Assembly (NCBI RefSeq): GCF_039541875.1
Contig: NZ_BAABHB010000014.1
Span: 142,502 to 206,501 of the forward strand
Direction of reading: 5' to 3'
DNA from: Nibrella viscosa
GTDB lineage: Bacteria > Bacteroidota > Bacteroidia > Cytophagales > Spirosomataceae
Length of the DNA: 64,000 bases
Part shown: piece by piece, positions 41,575 to 50,174 of the stretch
How the letters are laid out: each line of letters begins with the position of its first letter
How positions within the stretch are numbered: the first letter of the stretch is position 1
Translations under genes and position numbers: made by a program
The notes under the pieces: generated by a model
Database searches by the model: none
The model's input: only the letters and a program-made list of their open reading frames with translations
What the model was told of the DNA's origin: nothing

Positions 41575-42879
41575 TCACCGTACCAGAACTTTCTTCGAAA
41601 GCCGGACGTCTTCGCCGACAGCCTGAAGCGTATATATCCCGGCCGGCAGCGTAGACAATGGAGTAAGTTGTACTGTGCCGTCTGCATACGATTGAAGCTG
41701 ACAAGGAATATCGTTGCCGGATGGCGACAAAAGGCGGTAGCCGGCTTCCGGCAGGTTTCTGGCCGAAAAACGAACCACATTACCCTCAATGGGATTGCCG
41801 AGAATGTCTATTCCTGGCTGGGAGTCATTCACAACCGCTGCGACAATCTTGGATTGTTCGAGTTTGTTGTCTGTATCTACCTGCACGAGCCGGTAATAAT
41901 TAGCACCGGGCATTGGCCGCTCGTCAATAAAGGTATACGTCATTTGCTGATCGGTATTGCCCATTGCCTTTACTTGCCCGATAGGAACAAGGTTGTTGAG
42001 ATCATGGCCCCGTTCTACCACAAAATGCGAGGCATCACGTTCCCAGGCCGTTGCCCAATTCAACTGCACCTGTTTACCCTGCGGCTTAGCCTGAAAGGTA
42101 ACCAGCTTGACCGGCAATACGCCGGCTACATCCCGGATCAGGAAATCGCCGAAGCGGATTTTACCTGTACCATTGTTGAACAGCAGTTTGATCCGCTGCA
42201 GGTTAATGGCAGCGGTTAACACGTTATAGTCATCAAAGACATTGGTGTTGTTGACCCAAAGATCATATTTGTTATTAGCTACAGTGCTCTTTCCTCCGCC
42301 GGGTGCTACATAGGTTAAAGTACCGCCCGTTTTGTTCAGCACCCAGGTGATATTGGTTTTACCGGTATAGTTTGGCGTATTCTTATTGGCGTCAGTATCC
42401 CGAAGGTAGTATTTATCCGTGTTGCTAGGGGCTCCTCCGCCGGCAAAGCAGATGCTCAGCTTCGCAAACAAATCGGCGTTTGCAGGCGTGCTGCCGCTGT
42501 TGTCCAGCTTGTTGCCGCCTACGTAGAAAAAAGCCGCTGAACTTTGATCGTCGATGGTTGATATGTCAATGCTGAATTGAATATACAGCGAAGGCGGTGT
42601 GGGGGCAAAATCAGATGCCCGGCAAAACCGCACCTGACCTGAGCTACCCGTCGGACGGTTGACCTCCAGATAATTGCTACCAATGGTGGCCGATGAAGCA
42701 CCCGTCAGGCCGGTGCCGCTGCTAATATCGGTAAACTGACCTACCGACGGAGAGGCTGTATTTATATAACTGGCTGTTGTGCCACCTGCCGAAAAATTCT
42801 GCTGGAAGTAAGTGGTTTGTCCAAAAGTCAGGTGAGCGCAAAAGGTTAACAGGAAAAAGAGGTAGAGACGTGTTGCCAT
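41575..42879 (-). CDS. Secreted protein with type IX secretion C-terminal sorting domain
   Basis: A 434-residue exported protein. The signal peptide is MATRLYLFFLLTFCAHLTFG, then Q. The N-terminal 230 residues form a beta-rich, lectin- or CBM-like domain (FQQNFSAGGTTASYINTASP and QFSIDISTIDDQSSAAFFYV). A fibronectin-like linker follows (LPVKLVTFQAKPQGKQVQLN, SHFVVERGHDLNNL, YYRLVQVDTD). The last about 80 residues are the T9SS type A sorting domain, ending GIYTLQAVGEDVRLSKKVLV then R. It is therefore carried across the outer membrane. ATG 42879 is chosen at the signal peptide. Its ligand is unknown. Confidence 0.85.
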   Translation of the reverse strand: MATRLYLFFLLTFCAHLTFGQTTYFQQNFSAGGTTASYINTASPSVGQFTDISSGTGLTGASSATIGSNYLEVNRPTGSSGQVRFCRASDFAPTPPSLYIQFSIDISTIDDQSSAAFFYVGGNKLDNSGSTPANADLFAKLSICFAGGGAPSNTDKYYLRDTDANKNTPNYTGKTNITWVLNKTGGTLTYVAPGGGKSTVANNKYDLWVNNTNVFDDYNVLTAAINLQRIKLLFNNGTGKIRFGDFLIRDVAGVLPVKLVTFQAKPQGKQVQLNWATAWERDASHFVVERGHDLNNLVPIGQVKAMGNTDQQMTYTFIDERPMPGANYYRLVQVDTDNKLEQSKIVAAVVNDSQPGIDILGNPIEGNVVRFSARNLPEAGYRLLSPSGNDIPCQLQSYADGTVQLTPLSTLPAGIYTLQAVGEDVRLSKKVLVR

Positions 42880-42989
42880 ACATATCACGATGGTTGCAGC
42901 AGTAAGTAATTGATAAACAGTTTGCTGCTGCAACGTTACATGATAATATGAGCGGTATCGTTAACAGGTGGTTATAATGCTTTTAAAAC

Positions 42990-44165
42990 CTAGTTAAATT
43001 TGAAAATACCTTCATCTGTATTGATTGTCACCTGCTTACCGGCAAATTCCTCTACATGGCCAATGATCCGGCCTTCAACACCAAACTGACCGGCTATGTC
43101 AATCACTTGCCGGGCGTGAACTTCAGACAGGTAAATTTCCAGCCGGTGCCCCATATTGAAGACCTTAAACATTTCAGACCAACTGGTGCCGCTCTCTTCC
43201 TGAATCAGCCGGAACAGGGGCGGAATAGGGAACAGGTTGTTTTTGATGACGTGCAGGTTCTCAATAAAGTGCAGCACTTTGGTTTGGGCTCCCCCGCTGC
43301 AATGCACCATCCCGTGGATGTGCGGCCGCAGTTCATCCAGGAGAGCTTTGGCAATGGGCGCATAGGTCCGGGTAGGGGAGAGGATTAGCCGGCCTATATC
43401 CATTGGAGTTCCTCCTGCTTTGTCTGTTAACTGTTTGGTTCCGCTGTAAATTAGGCTCTTGTCAACAGCCGGATCGAAGCTTTCGGGATATTTGCCGGCG
43501 AGGGAATGGGCCAGTACATCGTGGCGGGCGGAGGTAAGGCCGTTGCTGCCCATCCCACCGTTGTAGCTTGTCTCGTAGGTGGCCTGCCCAAACGATGCCA
43601 GCCCGACAATCACATCGCCGGCCTGAATCCGGTCGTTGCTGATGACATCGGCGCGACGCATCCGGGCAATGACGGTGCTGTCCACAATGATCGTCCGGAC
43701 CAGGTCACCTACGTCGGCGGTCTCGCCCCCGGTGCTGTGTATTTCGATGCCGTGCCGGCGCAGCATGTCCAGCACCTCTTCTGTGCCGTTGATGATCTCG
43801 GCAATGACCTCCCCCGGTATCAGGTTCTTGTTCCGGCCAATGGTGGACGACAGCAGCATGGGACCGGTAGCGCCCACGCAGATCAAATCATCGGTATTCA
43901 TCACCACCGCATCCTGCGCTATGCCCCGCCAGACTGATAGATCGCCGGTTTCACGCCAGTACAGGTAAGCCAGCGACGATTTAGTGCCGGCCCCGTCGGC
44001 GTGCATAATGGTGCAGTAGGCCGGGTCACCGGCCAGCACATCAGGTACAATTTTGCAGAACGCTTTTGGAAAAAGGCCTTTATCGAGGTTGGCAATGGCG
44101 TTATGTACGTCTTCTTTGGAGGCTGACACGCCCCGTTGGGCGTAGCGGTCGGTTGGTTGAGTCAT
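42990..44165 (-). CDS. purM: Phosphoribosylformylglycinamidine cyclo-ligase
   Basis: A 391-residue PurM (AIR synthase). Motifs: MHADGAGTKSSLAYLYWRET, VVMNTDDLICVGATGPMLLS, GIEIHSTGGETADVGDLVRT and YNGGMGSNGLTSARHDVL. The enzyme converts FGAM to AIR with ATP in purine synthesis. The length and the STGGETADVG form are typical of the Bacteroidota branch, which is longer than the E. coli enzyme. ATG 44165 gives MTQPTDRYAQRGVSASKEDV; an upstream in-frame start at 44189 adds eight unconserved residues. Confidence 0.95.
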   Translation of the reverse strand: MTQPTDRYAQRGVSASKEDVHNAIANLDKGLFPKAFCKIVPDVLAGDPAYCTIMHADGAGTKSSLAYLYWRETGDLSVWRGIAQDAVVMNTDDLICVGATGPMLLSSTIGRNKNLIPGEVIAEIINGTEEVLDMLRRHGIEIHSTGGETADVGDLVRTIIVDSTVIARMRRADVISNDRIQAGDVIVGLASFGQATYETSYNGGMGSNGLTSARHDVLAHSLAGKYPESFDPAVDKSLIYSGTKQLTDKAGGTPMDIGRLILSPTRTYAPIAKALLDELRPHIHGMVHCSGGAQTKVLHFIENLHVIKNNLFPIPPLFRLIQEESGTSWSEMFKVFNMGHRLEIYLSEVHARQVIDIAGQFGVEGRIIGHVEEFAGKQVTINTDEGIFKFN

Positions 44166-44250
44166 CAGTTGGCAGTCGGCGGTTTGCAAGGAGCAAAGGT
44201 ACAGCTTTTCAGCTTTCTGCGGATGGCGGGACGTTCTGCTGTGAGGCAGA

Positions 44251-45249
44251 TCAATGGGTCAGCGTATTATCCAGATCGTCTTCGTTATACCACAGCCCGA
44301 CTTCCTGCCGGACAGCATCCAGGAGTTCAATGAGGTTAATGCTGTCGTCGAGGGTCCACAGCGGACTTTCGGTACGCCCTTCGCGCAGGCATTGCATTAC
44401 GTGCTGCGCTTCGTAGTCGTAGCCCCAGGTGGTGCGTTCGTACAGGAACACCTGTTCGTCGCCCTCGTGCGGCTCCAGCGTTACACCCTGGCTTTCGTGC
44501 CAGCGGCCGTGAATGTATATATTTCCGGTTTCGCCGTAAATGAAAGCGTGGGTGCGGGTTTTGGTGACGAAGCTGCTGTTGAGCACCGCCATTTGGTTGC
44601 CGGCGTAGGTCAGCACCATACCGCACTGCTCATCTACGCCCGTCGGGCTCATGGTAACCGACGCTTTTATGGTTTGTGGTTTGCCCAATAGCAGGTAAGA
44701 CAGAAACAGCGGGTAAATGCCGATGTCCAGCAGGGACCCTCCGCCAAGGTCTTTATTGAATCCCCGCTTATCGGGCAGGAATGGGGCCTGAAAGCCGAAG
44801 TCGGCGCGGATGCCCAGTACCTTGCCGATCGTGCCGGCTTCAATCAAATCCAGTGCTTTCACCACACTGGGCATAAACCGGCTCCAGAGTGCTTCCATCA
44901 GAAAGATCTGTTTAGTCCGGGCGGTCTGCACCATTTCCTGCACCTGCCGGGCATTCATCGCAAAGGGTTTTTCGCAGAGTACCGGCAATCCACCGTTCAG
45001 GCAGAGCAGGGTATGCGCGTGGTGACCCACGTGGGGTGTTGCAATGTACACCACATCCAGCCCTTCGCAGGTCAGCAGGTCCTGGTAGCGGCCGTAGTGG
45101 TGCGGTACGTTGTACTGCGCGGCAAAATCAGCCGCCCGTTCGGCGGAGGTGGAGGCTACGGCGTACAGTTCGGCGTCCGGAAGCGTGAGCAGATCAGTGG
45201 CAAATTTATGGGCGATGCGGCCCAGGCCCAGAATACCCCAGCGGGTCAT
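44251..45249 (-). CDS. Gfo/Idh/MocA family oxidoreductase
   Basis: A 332-residue NAD(P)-dependent oxidoreductase: N-terminal Rossmann motif GILGLGRIAHKFATDL, VYIATPHVGHHAHTL, and the family signature PVLCEKPFAMNARQVQEMV with the catalytic Lys; a C-terminal alpha/beta domain has KDLGGGSLLDIGIYPLFLSY. It is close to the dihydrodiol/1,5-anhydrofructose or glucose-fructose dehydrogenase-like branch, but the substrate is not decided. A TAGCTTTG -7 box on the minus strand at 45288-45281 lies 32 bases upstream. Confidence 0.9.
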   Translation of the reverse strand: MTRWGILGLGRIAHKFATDLLTLPDAELYAVASTSAERAADFAAQYNVPHHYGRYQDLLTCEGLDVVYIATPHVGHHAHTLLCLNGGLPVLCEKPFAMNARQVQEMVQTARTKQIFLMEALWSRFMPSVVKALDLIEAGTIGKVLGIRADFGFQAPFLPDKRGFNKDLGGGSLLDIGIYPLFLSYLLLGKPQTIKASVTMSPTGVDEQCGMVLTYAGNQMAVLNSSFVTKTRTHAFIYGETGNIYIHGRWHESQGVTLEPHEGDEQVFLYERTTWGYDYEAQHVMQCLREGRTESPLWTLDDSINLIELLDAVRQEVGLWYNEDDLDNTLTH

Positions 45250-45280
45250 AAGCGACAGGTGGTTTAGGTAGAGAATAGGC

Positions 45281-45288
45281 CAAAGCTA
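45281..45288 (-). promoter_or_regulatory. -7 element (TAGCTTTG) of the Gfo/Idh/MocA gene
   Basis: A perfect TAnnTTTG on the minus strand, 32 bases upstream of the start codon. No clear TTG -33 element is visible. Confidence 0.5.
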
Positions 45289-45374
45289 AAAAGGAATAAG
45301 TGAGTTTAGGTTATTTTGGCGTTTTAATGTTAACCGCAGCGCCCTGACTGCGGCTACTACCACATCAATGTACT

Positions 45375-46205
45375 ATGAAGGTTGTGCGTTTTTGCTTTAT
45401 TGTCAGTCTGTTTCTTTGCCGTATCAGTTATGCCCAGGTCACCGAACAAACCGATCCGCTTCGTCCGTCGACCCCAGACACAACCCAGACTGGCCGGGAT
45501 ACCTCCCGAACTACGGCTGACACGACCAAACAGGTAAAGCCGGAGGACACGCCTATCTTCCGGTACCGGCTCACGGCCGATGGCACCGCCACCAGCGGTA
45601 ACGTCAACCGGATCCTGCTGCAACTGGCCTCGGCCGTAGATTACGAGTTAAGCAGGCGGTTCAAATTTTCAACCAATCCCTCGTTCGTATACGGCCGGCA
45701 GAATGAGATGCTGAACGAACGGGAATTTTTTGCTGATTTTCGAACGACGTTCCGGCACGAAGAGCGACTCTATTACCTGGCGTTTGGGTCTGTCGAACGA
45801 AGCAACTTGCGGAAGATTCTGCTTCGCTATACCATAGCCGCTGGGGTGGGTTATAAACTCGTCAATCGCAAGCGGGCTTACCTGTCACTCACCAATGTAC
45901 TTATGCGGGAGAATACCAATTTTCAGGAAATCAATGACATAGACGTTTGGCGGAACTCCGCCCGGTTATTTGGTCAGTACACCTTTGATAAAGACCGCTG
46001 GACCTTGTCGCATACAGTCTTTTACCAGCCGGCTTTGGGGCAGCGGAACCTGCGCTGGAACGGCAGCGTAAGCCTACAGGTAAAAATCAGCAACGCCCTC
46101 AGCCTGCGGAGTACGGTATTCAATACGTACGAAAGCGTAGTGGTACCGGGGCGCCGGCGTAATGACTTACGGTGGACTGCCGGTATCGTGTACGAGAAGA
46201 AATAG
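45375..46205 (+). CDS. DUF481 family outer-membrane-like beta protein
   Basis: A 276-residue exported protein: signal peptide MKVVRFCFIVSLFLCRISYA, a Thr/Asp-rich linker (PSTPDTTQTGRDTSRTTADT), then about 210 residues of alternating beta strands (RYRLTADGTATSGNVNRILL, FSTNPSFVYGRQNEML, AYLSLTNVLMRENTNFQEIN, WTLSHTVFYQPALGQRNLRW) typical of the DUF481 barrel-like family. Such proteins are thought to sit in the outer membrane; the function is unknown. It diverges from the Gfo/Idh/MocA gene. Confidence 0.8.
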   Translation: MKVVRFCFIVSLFLCRISYAQVTEQTDPLRPSTPDTTQTGRDTSRTTADTTKQVKPEDTPIFRYRLTADGTATSGNVNRILLQLASAVDYELSRRFKFSTNPSFVYGRQNEMLNEREFFADFRTTFRHEERLYYLAFGSVERSNLRKILLRYTIAAGVGYKLVNRKRAYLSLTNVLMRENTNFQEINDIDVWRNSARLFGQYTFDKDRWTLSHTVFYQPALGQRNLRWNGSVSLQVKISNALSLRSTVFNTYESVVVPGRRRNDLRWTAGIVYEKK

Positions 46206-46225
46206 GTACATCCATCGGGTTCCAT

Positions 46226-46233
46226 TACCTTTG
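46226..46233 (+). promoter_or_regulatory. -7 element (TACCTTTG) of the SUI1 gene
   Basis: A perfect TAnnTTTG beginning 20 bases after the DUF481 stop codon and ending 21 bases before ATG 46255. It supports that ATG over the longer frame opening at 46162. Confidence 0.6.
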
Positions 46234-46254
46234 TCTGATAACTGTGGTAACGCT

Positions 46255-46590
46255 ATGAGCAAGAAAAACCGTTCGGGCGTGGTGTACTCTACCGACCCCG
46301 ATTTTCAATATCAGGATAACAGTGGTGAAGGCGCCGAAACCCTGCCGCCCCAGCAGCAAAACCTCAAGGTCTGGCTCGACCGCAAAGGCGGGGGTAAGGT
46401 TGTCACGGCCGTTAAAGACTTCATCGGCACCGACGCCGACCTCACCGACCTCGCCAAGCAGCTCAAAAACGTCTGCGGCTCCGGCGGCTCCGCCAAAGAC
46501 GGCGAAATCCTGATTCAGGGCGACCACCGCGACAAAGTTCTCACCTGGCTCACCAGCAAAGGCTACAAGGCGAAGAAAGCGGGAGGGTGA
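46255..46590 (+). CDS. SUI1/YciH family translation initiation factor-like protein
   Basis: A 111-residue protein beginning MSKKNRSGVVYSTDPDFQYQ. The SUI1 (eIF1-like) domain spans residues about 38-108: LKVWLDRKGGGKVVTAVKDF, LTDLAKQLKNVCGSGGSAKD and GEILIQGDHRDKVLTWLTSK. YciH-type proteins bind the small ribosomal subunit and have been linked to initiation fidelity and stress; the role here is inferred. The frame is open further upstream, but only ATG 46255 follows the promoter and matches the family N-terminus. A heptad hairpin begins 7 bases after the stop. Confidence 0.9.
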   Translation: MSKKNRSGVVYSTDPDFQYQDNSGEGAETLPPQQQNLKVWLDRKGGGKVVTAVKDFIGTDADLTDLAKQLKNVCGSGGSAKDGEILIQGDHRDKVLTWLTSKGYKAKKAGG

Positions 46591-46597
46591 GTTTTTA

Positions 46598-46680
46598 ATG
46601 ATGAATGATAAACGATGAATGAGCTGACGCGTCCTTAAGTTGCTCCGAAGCAACACGTTCATCATTCATCGTTTATCATT
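46598..46680. repeat. Heptad-repeat hairpin between the SUI1 and POT genes (convergent)
   Basis: The left arm has ATGATGA (46598), ATGATAA (46605), ACGATGA (46612) and ATGAGCT (46619). The right arm has TCATCAT (46659), TCATCGT (46666) and TTATCAT (46673). Bases 46604-46622 pair perfectly with 46662-46680 (19 bp). A smaller hairpin (GTTGC...GCAAC) sits in the loop. The right arm touches the stop codon of the POT gene at 46681, so the array spans the whole gap and could terminate both genes. Confidence 0.9.
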
Positions 46681-48180
46681 CTATTTCACCCCGCCCATCC
46701 AACGCTTCAGCGGTAGTGACAGGATGAGGATCAGGATGCCGAAGCCGAAGCTGAAGTAGACCACGCTCATGAAGAGGTCGGGCATCTGCTGCACGTTCTC
46801 TTCGTCGAAGCCGCCCGCAAACAGGCCGGCGATCAGGTTACCCAGTGACGCACCCACAAACCAGATACCCATCAACTGACTCACGTACCGGCGGGGAGCC
46901 AGCTTGGTAAAGGCGCTCAGACCAACCGGGCTCAGGCACAATTCGCCTAAGGTGTGGAACAGGTACGTAAACGTCAGCCAGAGCGGAGAGGTCAGTTCGC
47001 CGGTGCGAGCGATCATGGCGGCAAAAACCATGATCAGATAGCCGCCACCCAGCAAGACCAGCCCCAAGCCAAATTTGGTAGGGGTAGAGGGATTCCGGTT
47101 GCGGTTAGCTAACCCAATCCAGAGCGAAGCCAGAATCGGCGAGAATATCAGAATAAACGCCGGATTGAAGTTCTGGAACCAGCTCGACGGGATTTGCCAG
47201 CCAAACAGGTTCAGGTCGGTATAGCGGTCGGCAAAGATTTGCAGCGACGAGCCCTGCTGCTCAAAACCAGCCCAGAACAGGGCCGCTGCCAGGAAGAACA
47301 CGAAAAGTACCGCTACCCGCTTTTTTTCGGTCGCATCCAGACCACCCGCCAGCAGGATGTACACAAAGTAGCTCACGGCTACCAGCGAGATAATGGTACC
47401 CATGCCTCTTGCCAGACCCTGGGCTGTGGTCAGATCTATTGTACCCGTTAATTGAAGGACTACCAGGACAGCGGCCAAACCAACCAGGAAGCCAATCAAT
47501 GAGCGACTGCCTGTTTTAGATTTTGCTTCGGTCGTTTCGGCTTTCTTAGGCTCGTTACCGTAGTTGCTCAGGTATTTCTGGCCGTAAATTCGGAAAATGA
47601 TCATGCCCAGCCCCATACCAACAGCAGCCGCACCGAACCCGTAATGCCAGCCTACCTTCTGCCCCAGGTACCCCACAATGGTAATGCCCAGGAAGGAGCC
47701 CAGGTTGATACCCATGTAAAATATATTGAAAGCTGCATCGCGCCGGGCACCACCTTCCGGGTACAATTCACCGACAATAGCACTGATGTTCGGTTTCAGC
47801 AGACCCGTGCCGACCGCTACGGTGCAGAGACCCAGATAGAACAACGTGCTGCCGCTCGGAATAGCCAGGATAATGTGCCCCAGCATGATAATTAAGCCAC
47901 CAAACCAGATGGATTTACGCTGGCCCAGAATATTATCAGCAATCCAGCCGCCGGGGAGAGAAAGCAGGTAGACTGAAGCGGTGTATAAACCATAGATAGC
48001 GGCTCCTTCGGCCTCCGTCAGCCCCATACCGCCCGTACCAATGTTAGCAATCAGGAACAGCAGCAGAATAGCCCGCATACCGTAGTAACTGAAACGCTCC
48101 CACATTTCGGTGAAAAACAGGACGTATAGACCGGTAGGGTGTTTGTTTGAGGTGGCCGGAGTGGTTGCTGTTGCTTCCAT
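46681..48180 (-). CDS. POT/PTR family oligopeptide:H+ symporter
   Basis: A 499-residue MFS-type carrier with twelve to fourteen helices. POT signatures are ERFSYYGMRAILLLFLI at the first helix, GGWIADNILGQRKSIWFGG, and FNIFYMGINLGSFLGITIVG (PTR2 motif region). These carriers take up di- and tripeptides with protons. The long loop near residues 210-225 is charged (GNEPKKAETTEAKSKTGS). No promoter with a perfect TAnnTTTG is visible in the 245-base gap before pckA. Confidence 0.93.
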   Translation of the reverse strand: MEATATTPATSNKHPTGLYVLFFTEMWERFSYYGMRAILLLFLIANIGTGGMGLTEAEGAAIYGLYTASVYLLSLPGGWIADNILGQRKSIWFGGLIIMLGHIILAIPSGSTLFYLGLCTVAVGTGLLKPNISAIVGELYPEGGARRDAAFNIFYMGINLGSFLGITIVGYLGQKVGWHYGFGAAAVGMGLGMIIFRIYGQKYLSNYGNEPKKAETTEAKSKTGSRSLIGFLVGLAAVLVVLQLTGTIDLTTAQGLARGMGTIISLVAVSYFVYILLAGGLDATEKKRVAVLFVFFLAAALFWAGFEQQGSSLQIFADRYTDLNLFGWQIPSSWFQNFNPAFILIFSPILASLWIGLANRNRNPSTPTKFGLGLVLLGGGYLIMVFAAMIARTGELTSPLWLTFTYLFHTLGELCLSPVGLSAFTKLAPRRYVSQLMGIWFVGASLGNLIAGLFAGGFDEENVQQMPDLFMSVVYFSFGFGILILILSLPLKRWMGGVK

Positions 48181-48425
48181 TCGATAAGGTTTGTCAGATG
48201 AAATAAAAAAAAGAAAGTTTGGTAATTAAACGCGAAAAAAGATGTAAAGATACGCCCCCACCGCTAATCTCACAAAAGATGATGGTTTATCACCATAAAT
48301 ACAAAATCATCGGCTTGTGTTTGAGTTGGTTACTCTATATGGCGTAAAATCATTTCCAGGCCTGATATACCGCATTCCTGCCTCTTTCTTTTTACATTTA
48401 CTTGCCATCAACAAACAGGAATAGT

Positions 48426-50033
48426 ATGATTTTTCATGAAACCATGGAAGCACCGGCTGCTGAAACGGCCGGGAACTTCGCCATTACATCCGCCGAACGA
48501 TTCGACAACCTTTCACCGGCCGAACTGATCGAACACGCCATCCGCAACGGCGAAGGCGAGCTGGCCGACTGTGGTGCGCTGGTCTGTGATACCGGTACCT
48601 TTACCGGCCGCAGCCCCAAAGACCGCTACATTGTTAAAGACGATACCACGGCCGACACCATTTGGTGGGGCGATATTAATATTCCCTTCGATCCGGCTAA
48701 GTTTGATGCGCTGCACCGGAAGATGGTAGAGTTCCTGGCCGACAAGCGGGTCTACGTCCGCTACGGCTACGCCGGTGCTCATCCCGATTACCGCCTGAAT
48801 ATTCAGGTGTACAATACCTCCGCCTGGCACAATCTGTTCTGCTATAATATGTTTCTGCGGCCAAAGGCAGAAGAGCTGACGAATTTCAAACCGGATTTTA
48901 CCATTATCTGCATTCCGGAGTTTAAAGCCAATCCGGCAGAGGATGGCACTACCAACGAGAACTTCGCCATTCTGAACCTGACCCAAAACGTAATTCTCAT
49001 CGGCGGCACGGGCTATACCGGCGAGATGAAGAAGGGTATCTTCTCGGTGCTCAACTACAAGTTGCCGGCTGAGCGCCATACTTTATCCATGCACGCATCG
49101 GCCAATGTAGGGCAGAACGGTGACACAGCGGTATTTTTTGGGCTGTCGGGCACGGGTAAGACCACGCTGTCGGCCGACCCGAACCGGAAACTGATTGGTG
49201 ACGATGAGCACGGCTGGGCCAACGAGGGTGTGTTTAACTTTGAAGGTGGTTGCTACGCCAAGGTGATTGATCTGTCGGCCGAAAAAGAGCCGGAAATCTA
49301 CCATGCTGTGCGATTCGGCGCTATTCTGGAAAATACGAAGTTTCATCCGGGAACCCGCTCGGTCGATTACAGCAATAAATCCAAGACCGAAAATACCCGC
49401 GTGTCGTACCCGATTCACTTTATCGATAACGCGCTGGAGCCGTCGGTCGGTGGCATCCCCAAAAACATCTTTTTTCTAACGGCCGACGCCTTCGGCGTGC
49501 TGCCCCCTATTGCCAAACTGACACCGGAACAGGCTATGTATCACTTCATTTCCGGCTACACGGCTAAAGTGGCTGGTACGGAAGTAGGTATCAACGAACC
49601 TAAAGCTACGTTTTCGCCTTGTTTCGGTGAGGCCTTTCTGCCGCTGCACCCGACGCAATATGCCGAAATGCTGGGCCAAAAGATGTCGGAGAACCAAACC
49701 AATGTCTGGCTGGTCAATACCGGCTGGACAGGCGGAGCTTACGGAACCGGCCAGCGCATTAAGCTCAAGTATACCCGCGCCATGATCACGGCCGCCCTGA
49801 ACGGCGAACTGGAAAACGTTGAATACCACAACCATCCGATCTTTGGCGTTGCCGTACCCAGGTCGTGCCCGAACGTACCCGCCGAGGTACTGAATCCCCG
49901 CGATACCTGGCAGGACCAGAACCAGTACGACGAACAGGCCCGAAAACTGGCGAAGCTGTTCCGCGAAAACTTCGATAAATATGCTGACTCCGCCAACGAG
50001 GAGATTAGGTCCGGCGGGCCGATAGCTGGTTAG
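48426..50033 (+). CDS. pckA: Phosphoenolpyruvate carboxykinase (ATP)
   Basis: A 535-residue ATP-type PEPCK. Motifs: TGTFTGRSPKDRYIV, RVYVRYGYAGAHPDYRLN, the P-loop GLSGTGKTTLSADPNRKLIG (about residues 240-259) and DDEHGWANEGVFNFEGGCYA with the metal ligands. It converts oxaloacetate to PEP in gluconeogenesis. ATG 48426 (MIFHETMEAPAAET) is chosen; the frame opens earlier at TTG 48402 without support. A 25-bp hairpin follows the gene at 50058. Confidence 0.97.
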   Translation: MIFHETMEAPAAETAGNFAITSAERFDNLSPAELIEHAIRNGEGELADCGALVCDTGTFTGRSPKDRYIVKDDTTADTIWWGDINIPFDPAKFDALHRKMVEFLADKRVYVRYGYAGAHPDYRLNIQVYNTSAWHNLFCYNMFLRPKAEELTNFKPDFTIICIPEFKANPAEDGTTNENFAILNLTQNVILIGGTGYTGEMKKGIFSVLNYKLPAERHTLSMHASANVGQNGDTAVFFGLSGTGKTTLSADPNRKLIGDDEHGWANEGVFNFEGGCYAKVIDLSAEKEPEIYHAVRFGAILENTKFHPGTRSVDYSNKSKTENTRVSYPIHFIDNALEPSVGGIPKNIFFLTADAFGVLPPIAKLTPEQAMYHFISGYTAKVAGTEVGINEPKATFSPCFGEAFLPLHPTQYAEMLGQKMSENQTNVWLVNTGWTGGAYGTGQRIKLKYTRAMITAALNGELENVEYHNHPIFGVAVPRSCPNVPAEVLNPRDTWQDQNQYDEQARKLAKLFRENFDKYADSANEEIRSGGPIAG

Positions 50034-50057
50034 AACGTTTACCCGAGTATTACGGAA

Positions 50058-50133
50058 AAGAGCTTGTGCCGTGCAAGGTGTCAGATAGCGTTTTGCTATT
50101 TGCTAATGGATACCTTGTATGGCACAAGCTCTT
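50058..50133. repeat. Long imperfect inverted repeat downstream of pckA
   Basis: Bases 50058-50082 and 50109-50133 form a 25-bp stem. On the plus-strand transcript every position pairs if three G-U pairs are allowed (AAGAGCTTGTGCC is the perfect lower part). The 26-base loop contains a second small stem, GATAGC (50084-50089) with GCTATT (50095-50100). No T tract follows. It could be a terminator, an mRNA-stabilising structure, or a remnant of a miniature element. Confidence 0.75.
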
Positions 50134-50174
50134 GCCGTCAAATAAGGGCGGGAAAAATCGCAGCTTGTGTTTGG

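Noticed and set aside
48181..48425. Small gene or RNA in the POT-pckA gap
   Set aside because: The region is AT-rich with stops in all frames and has no stable hairpin or consensus promoter that I can point to.
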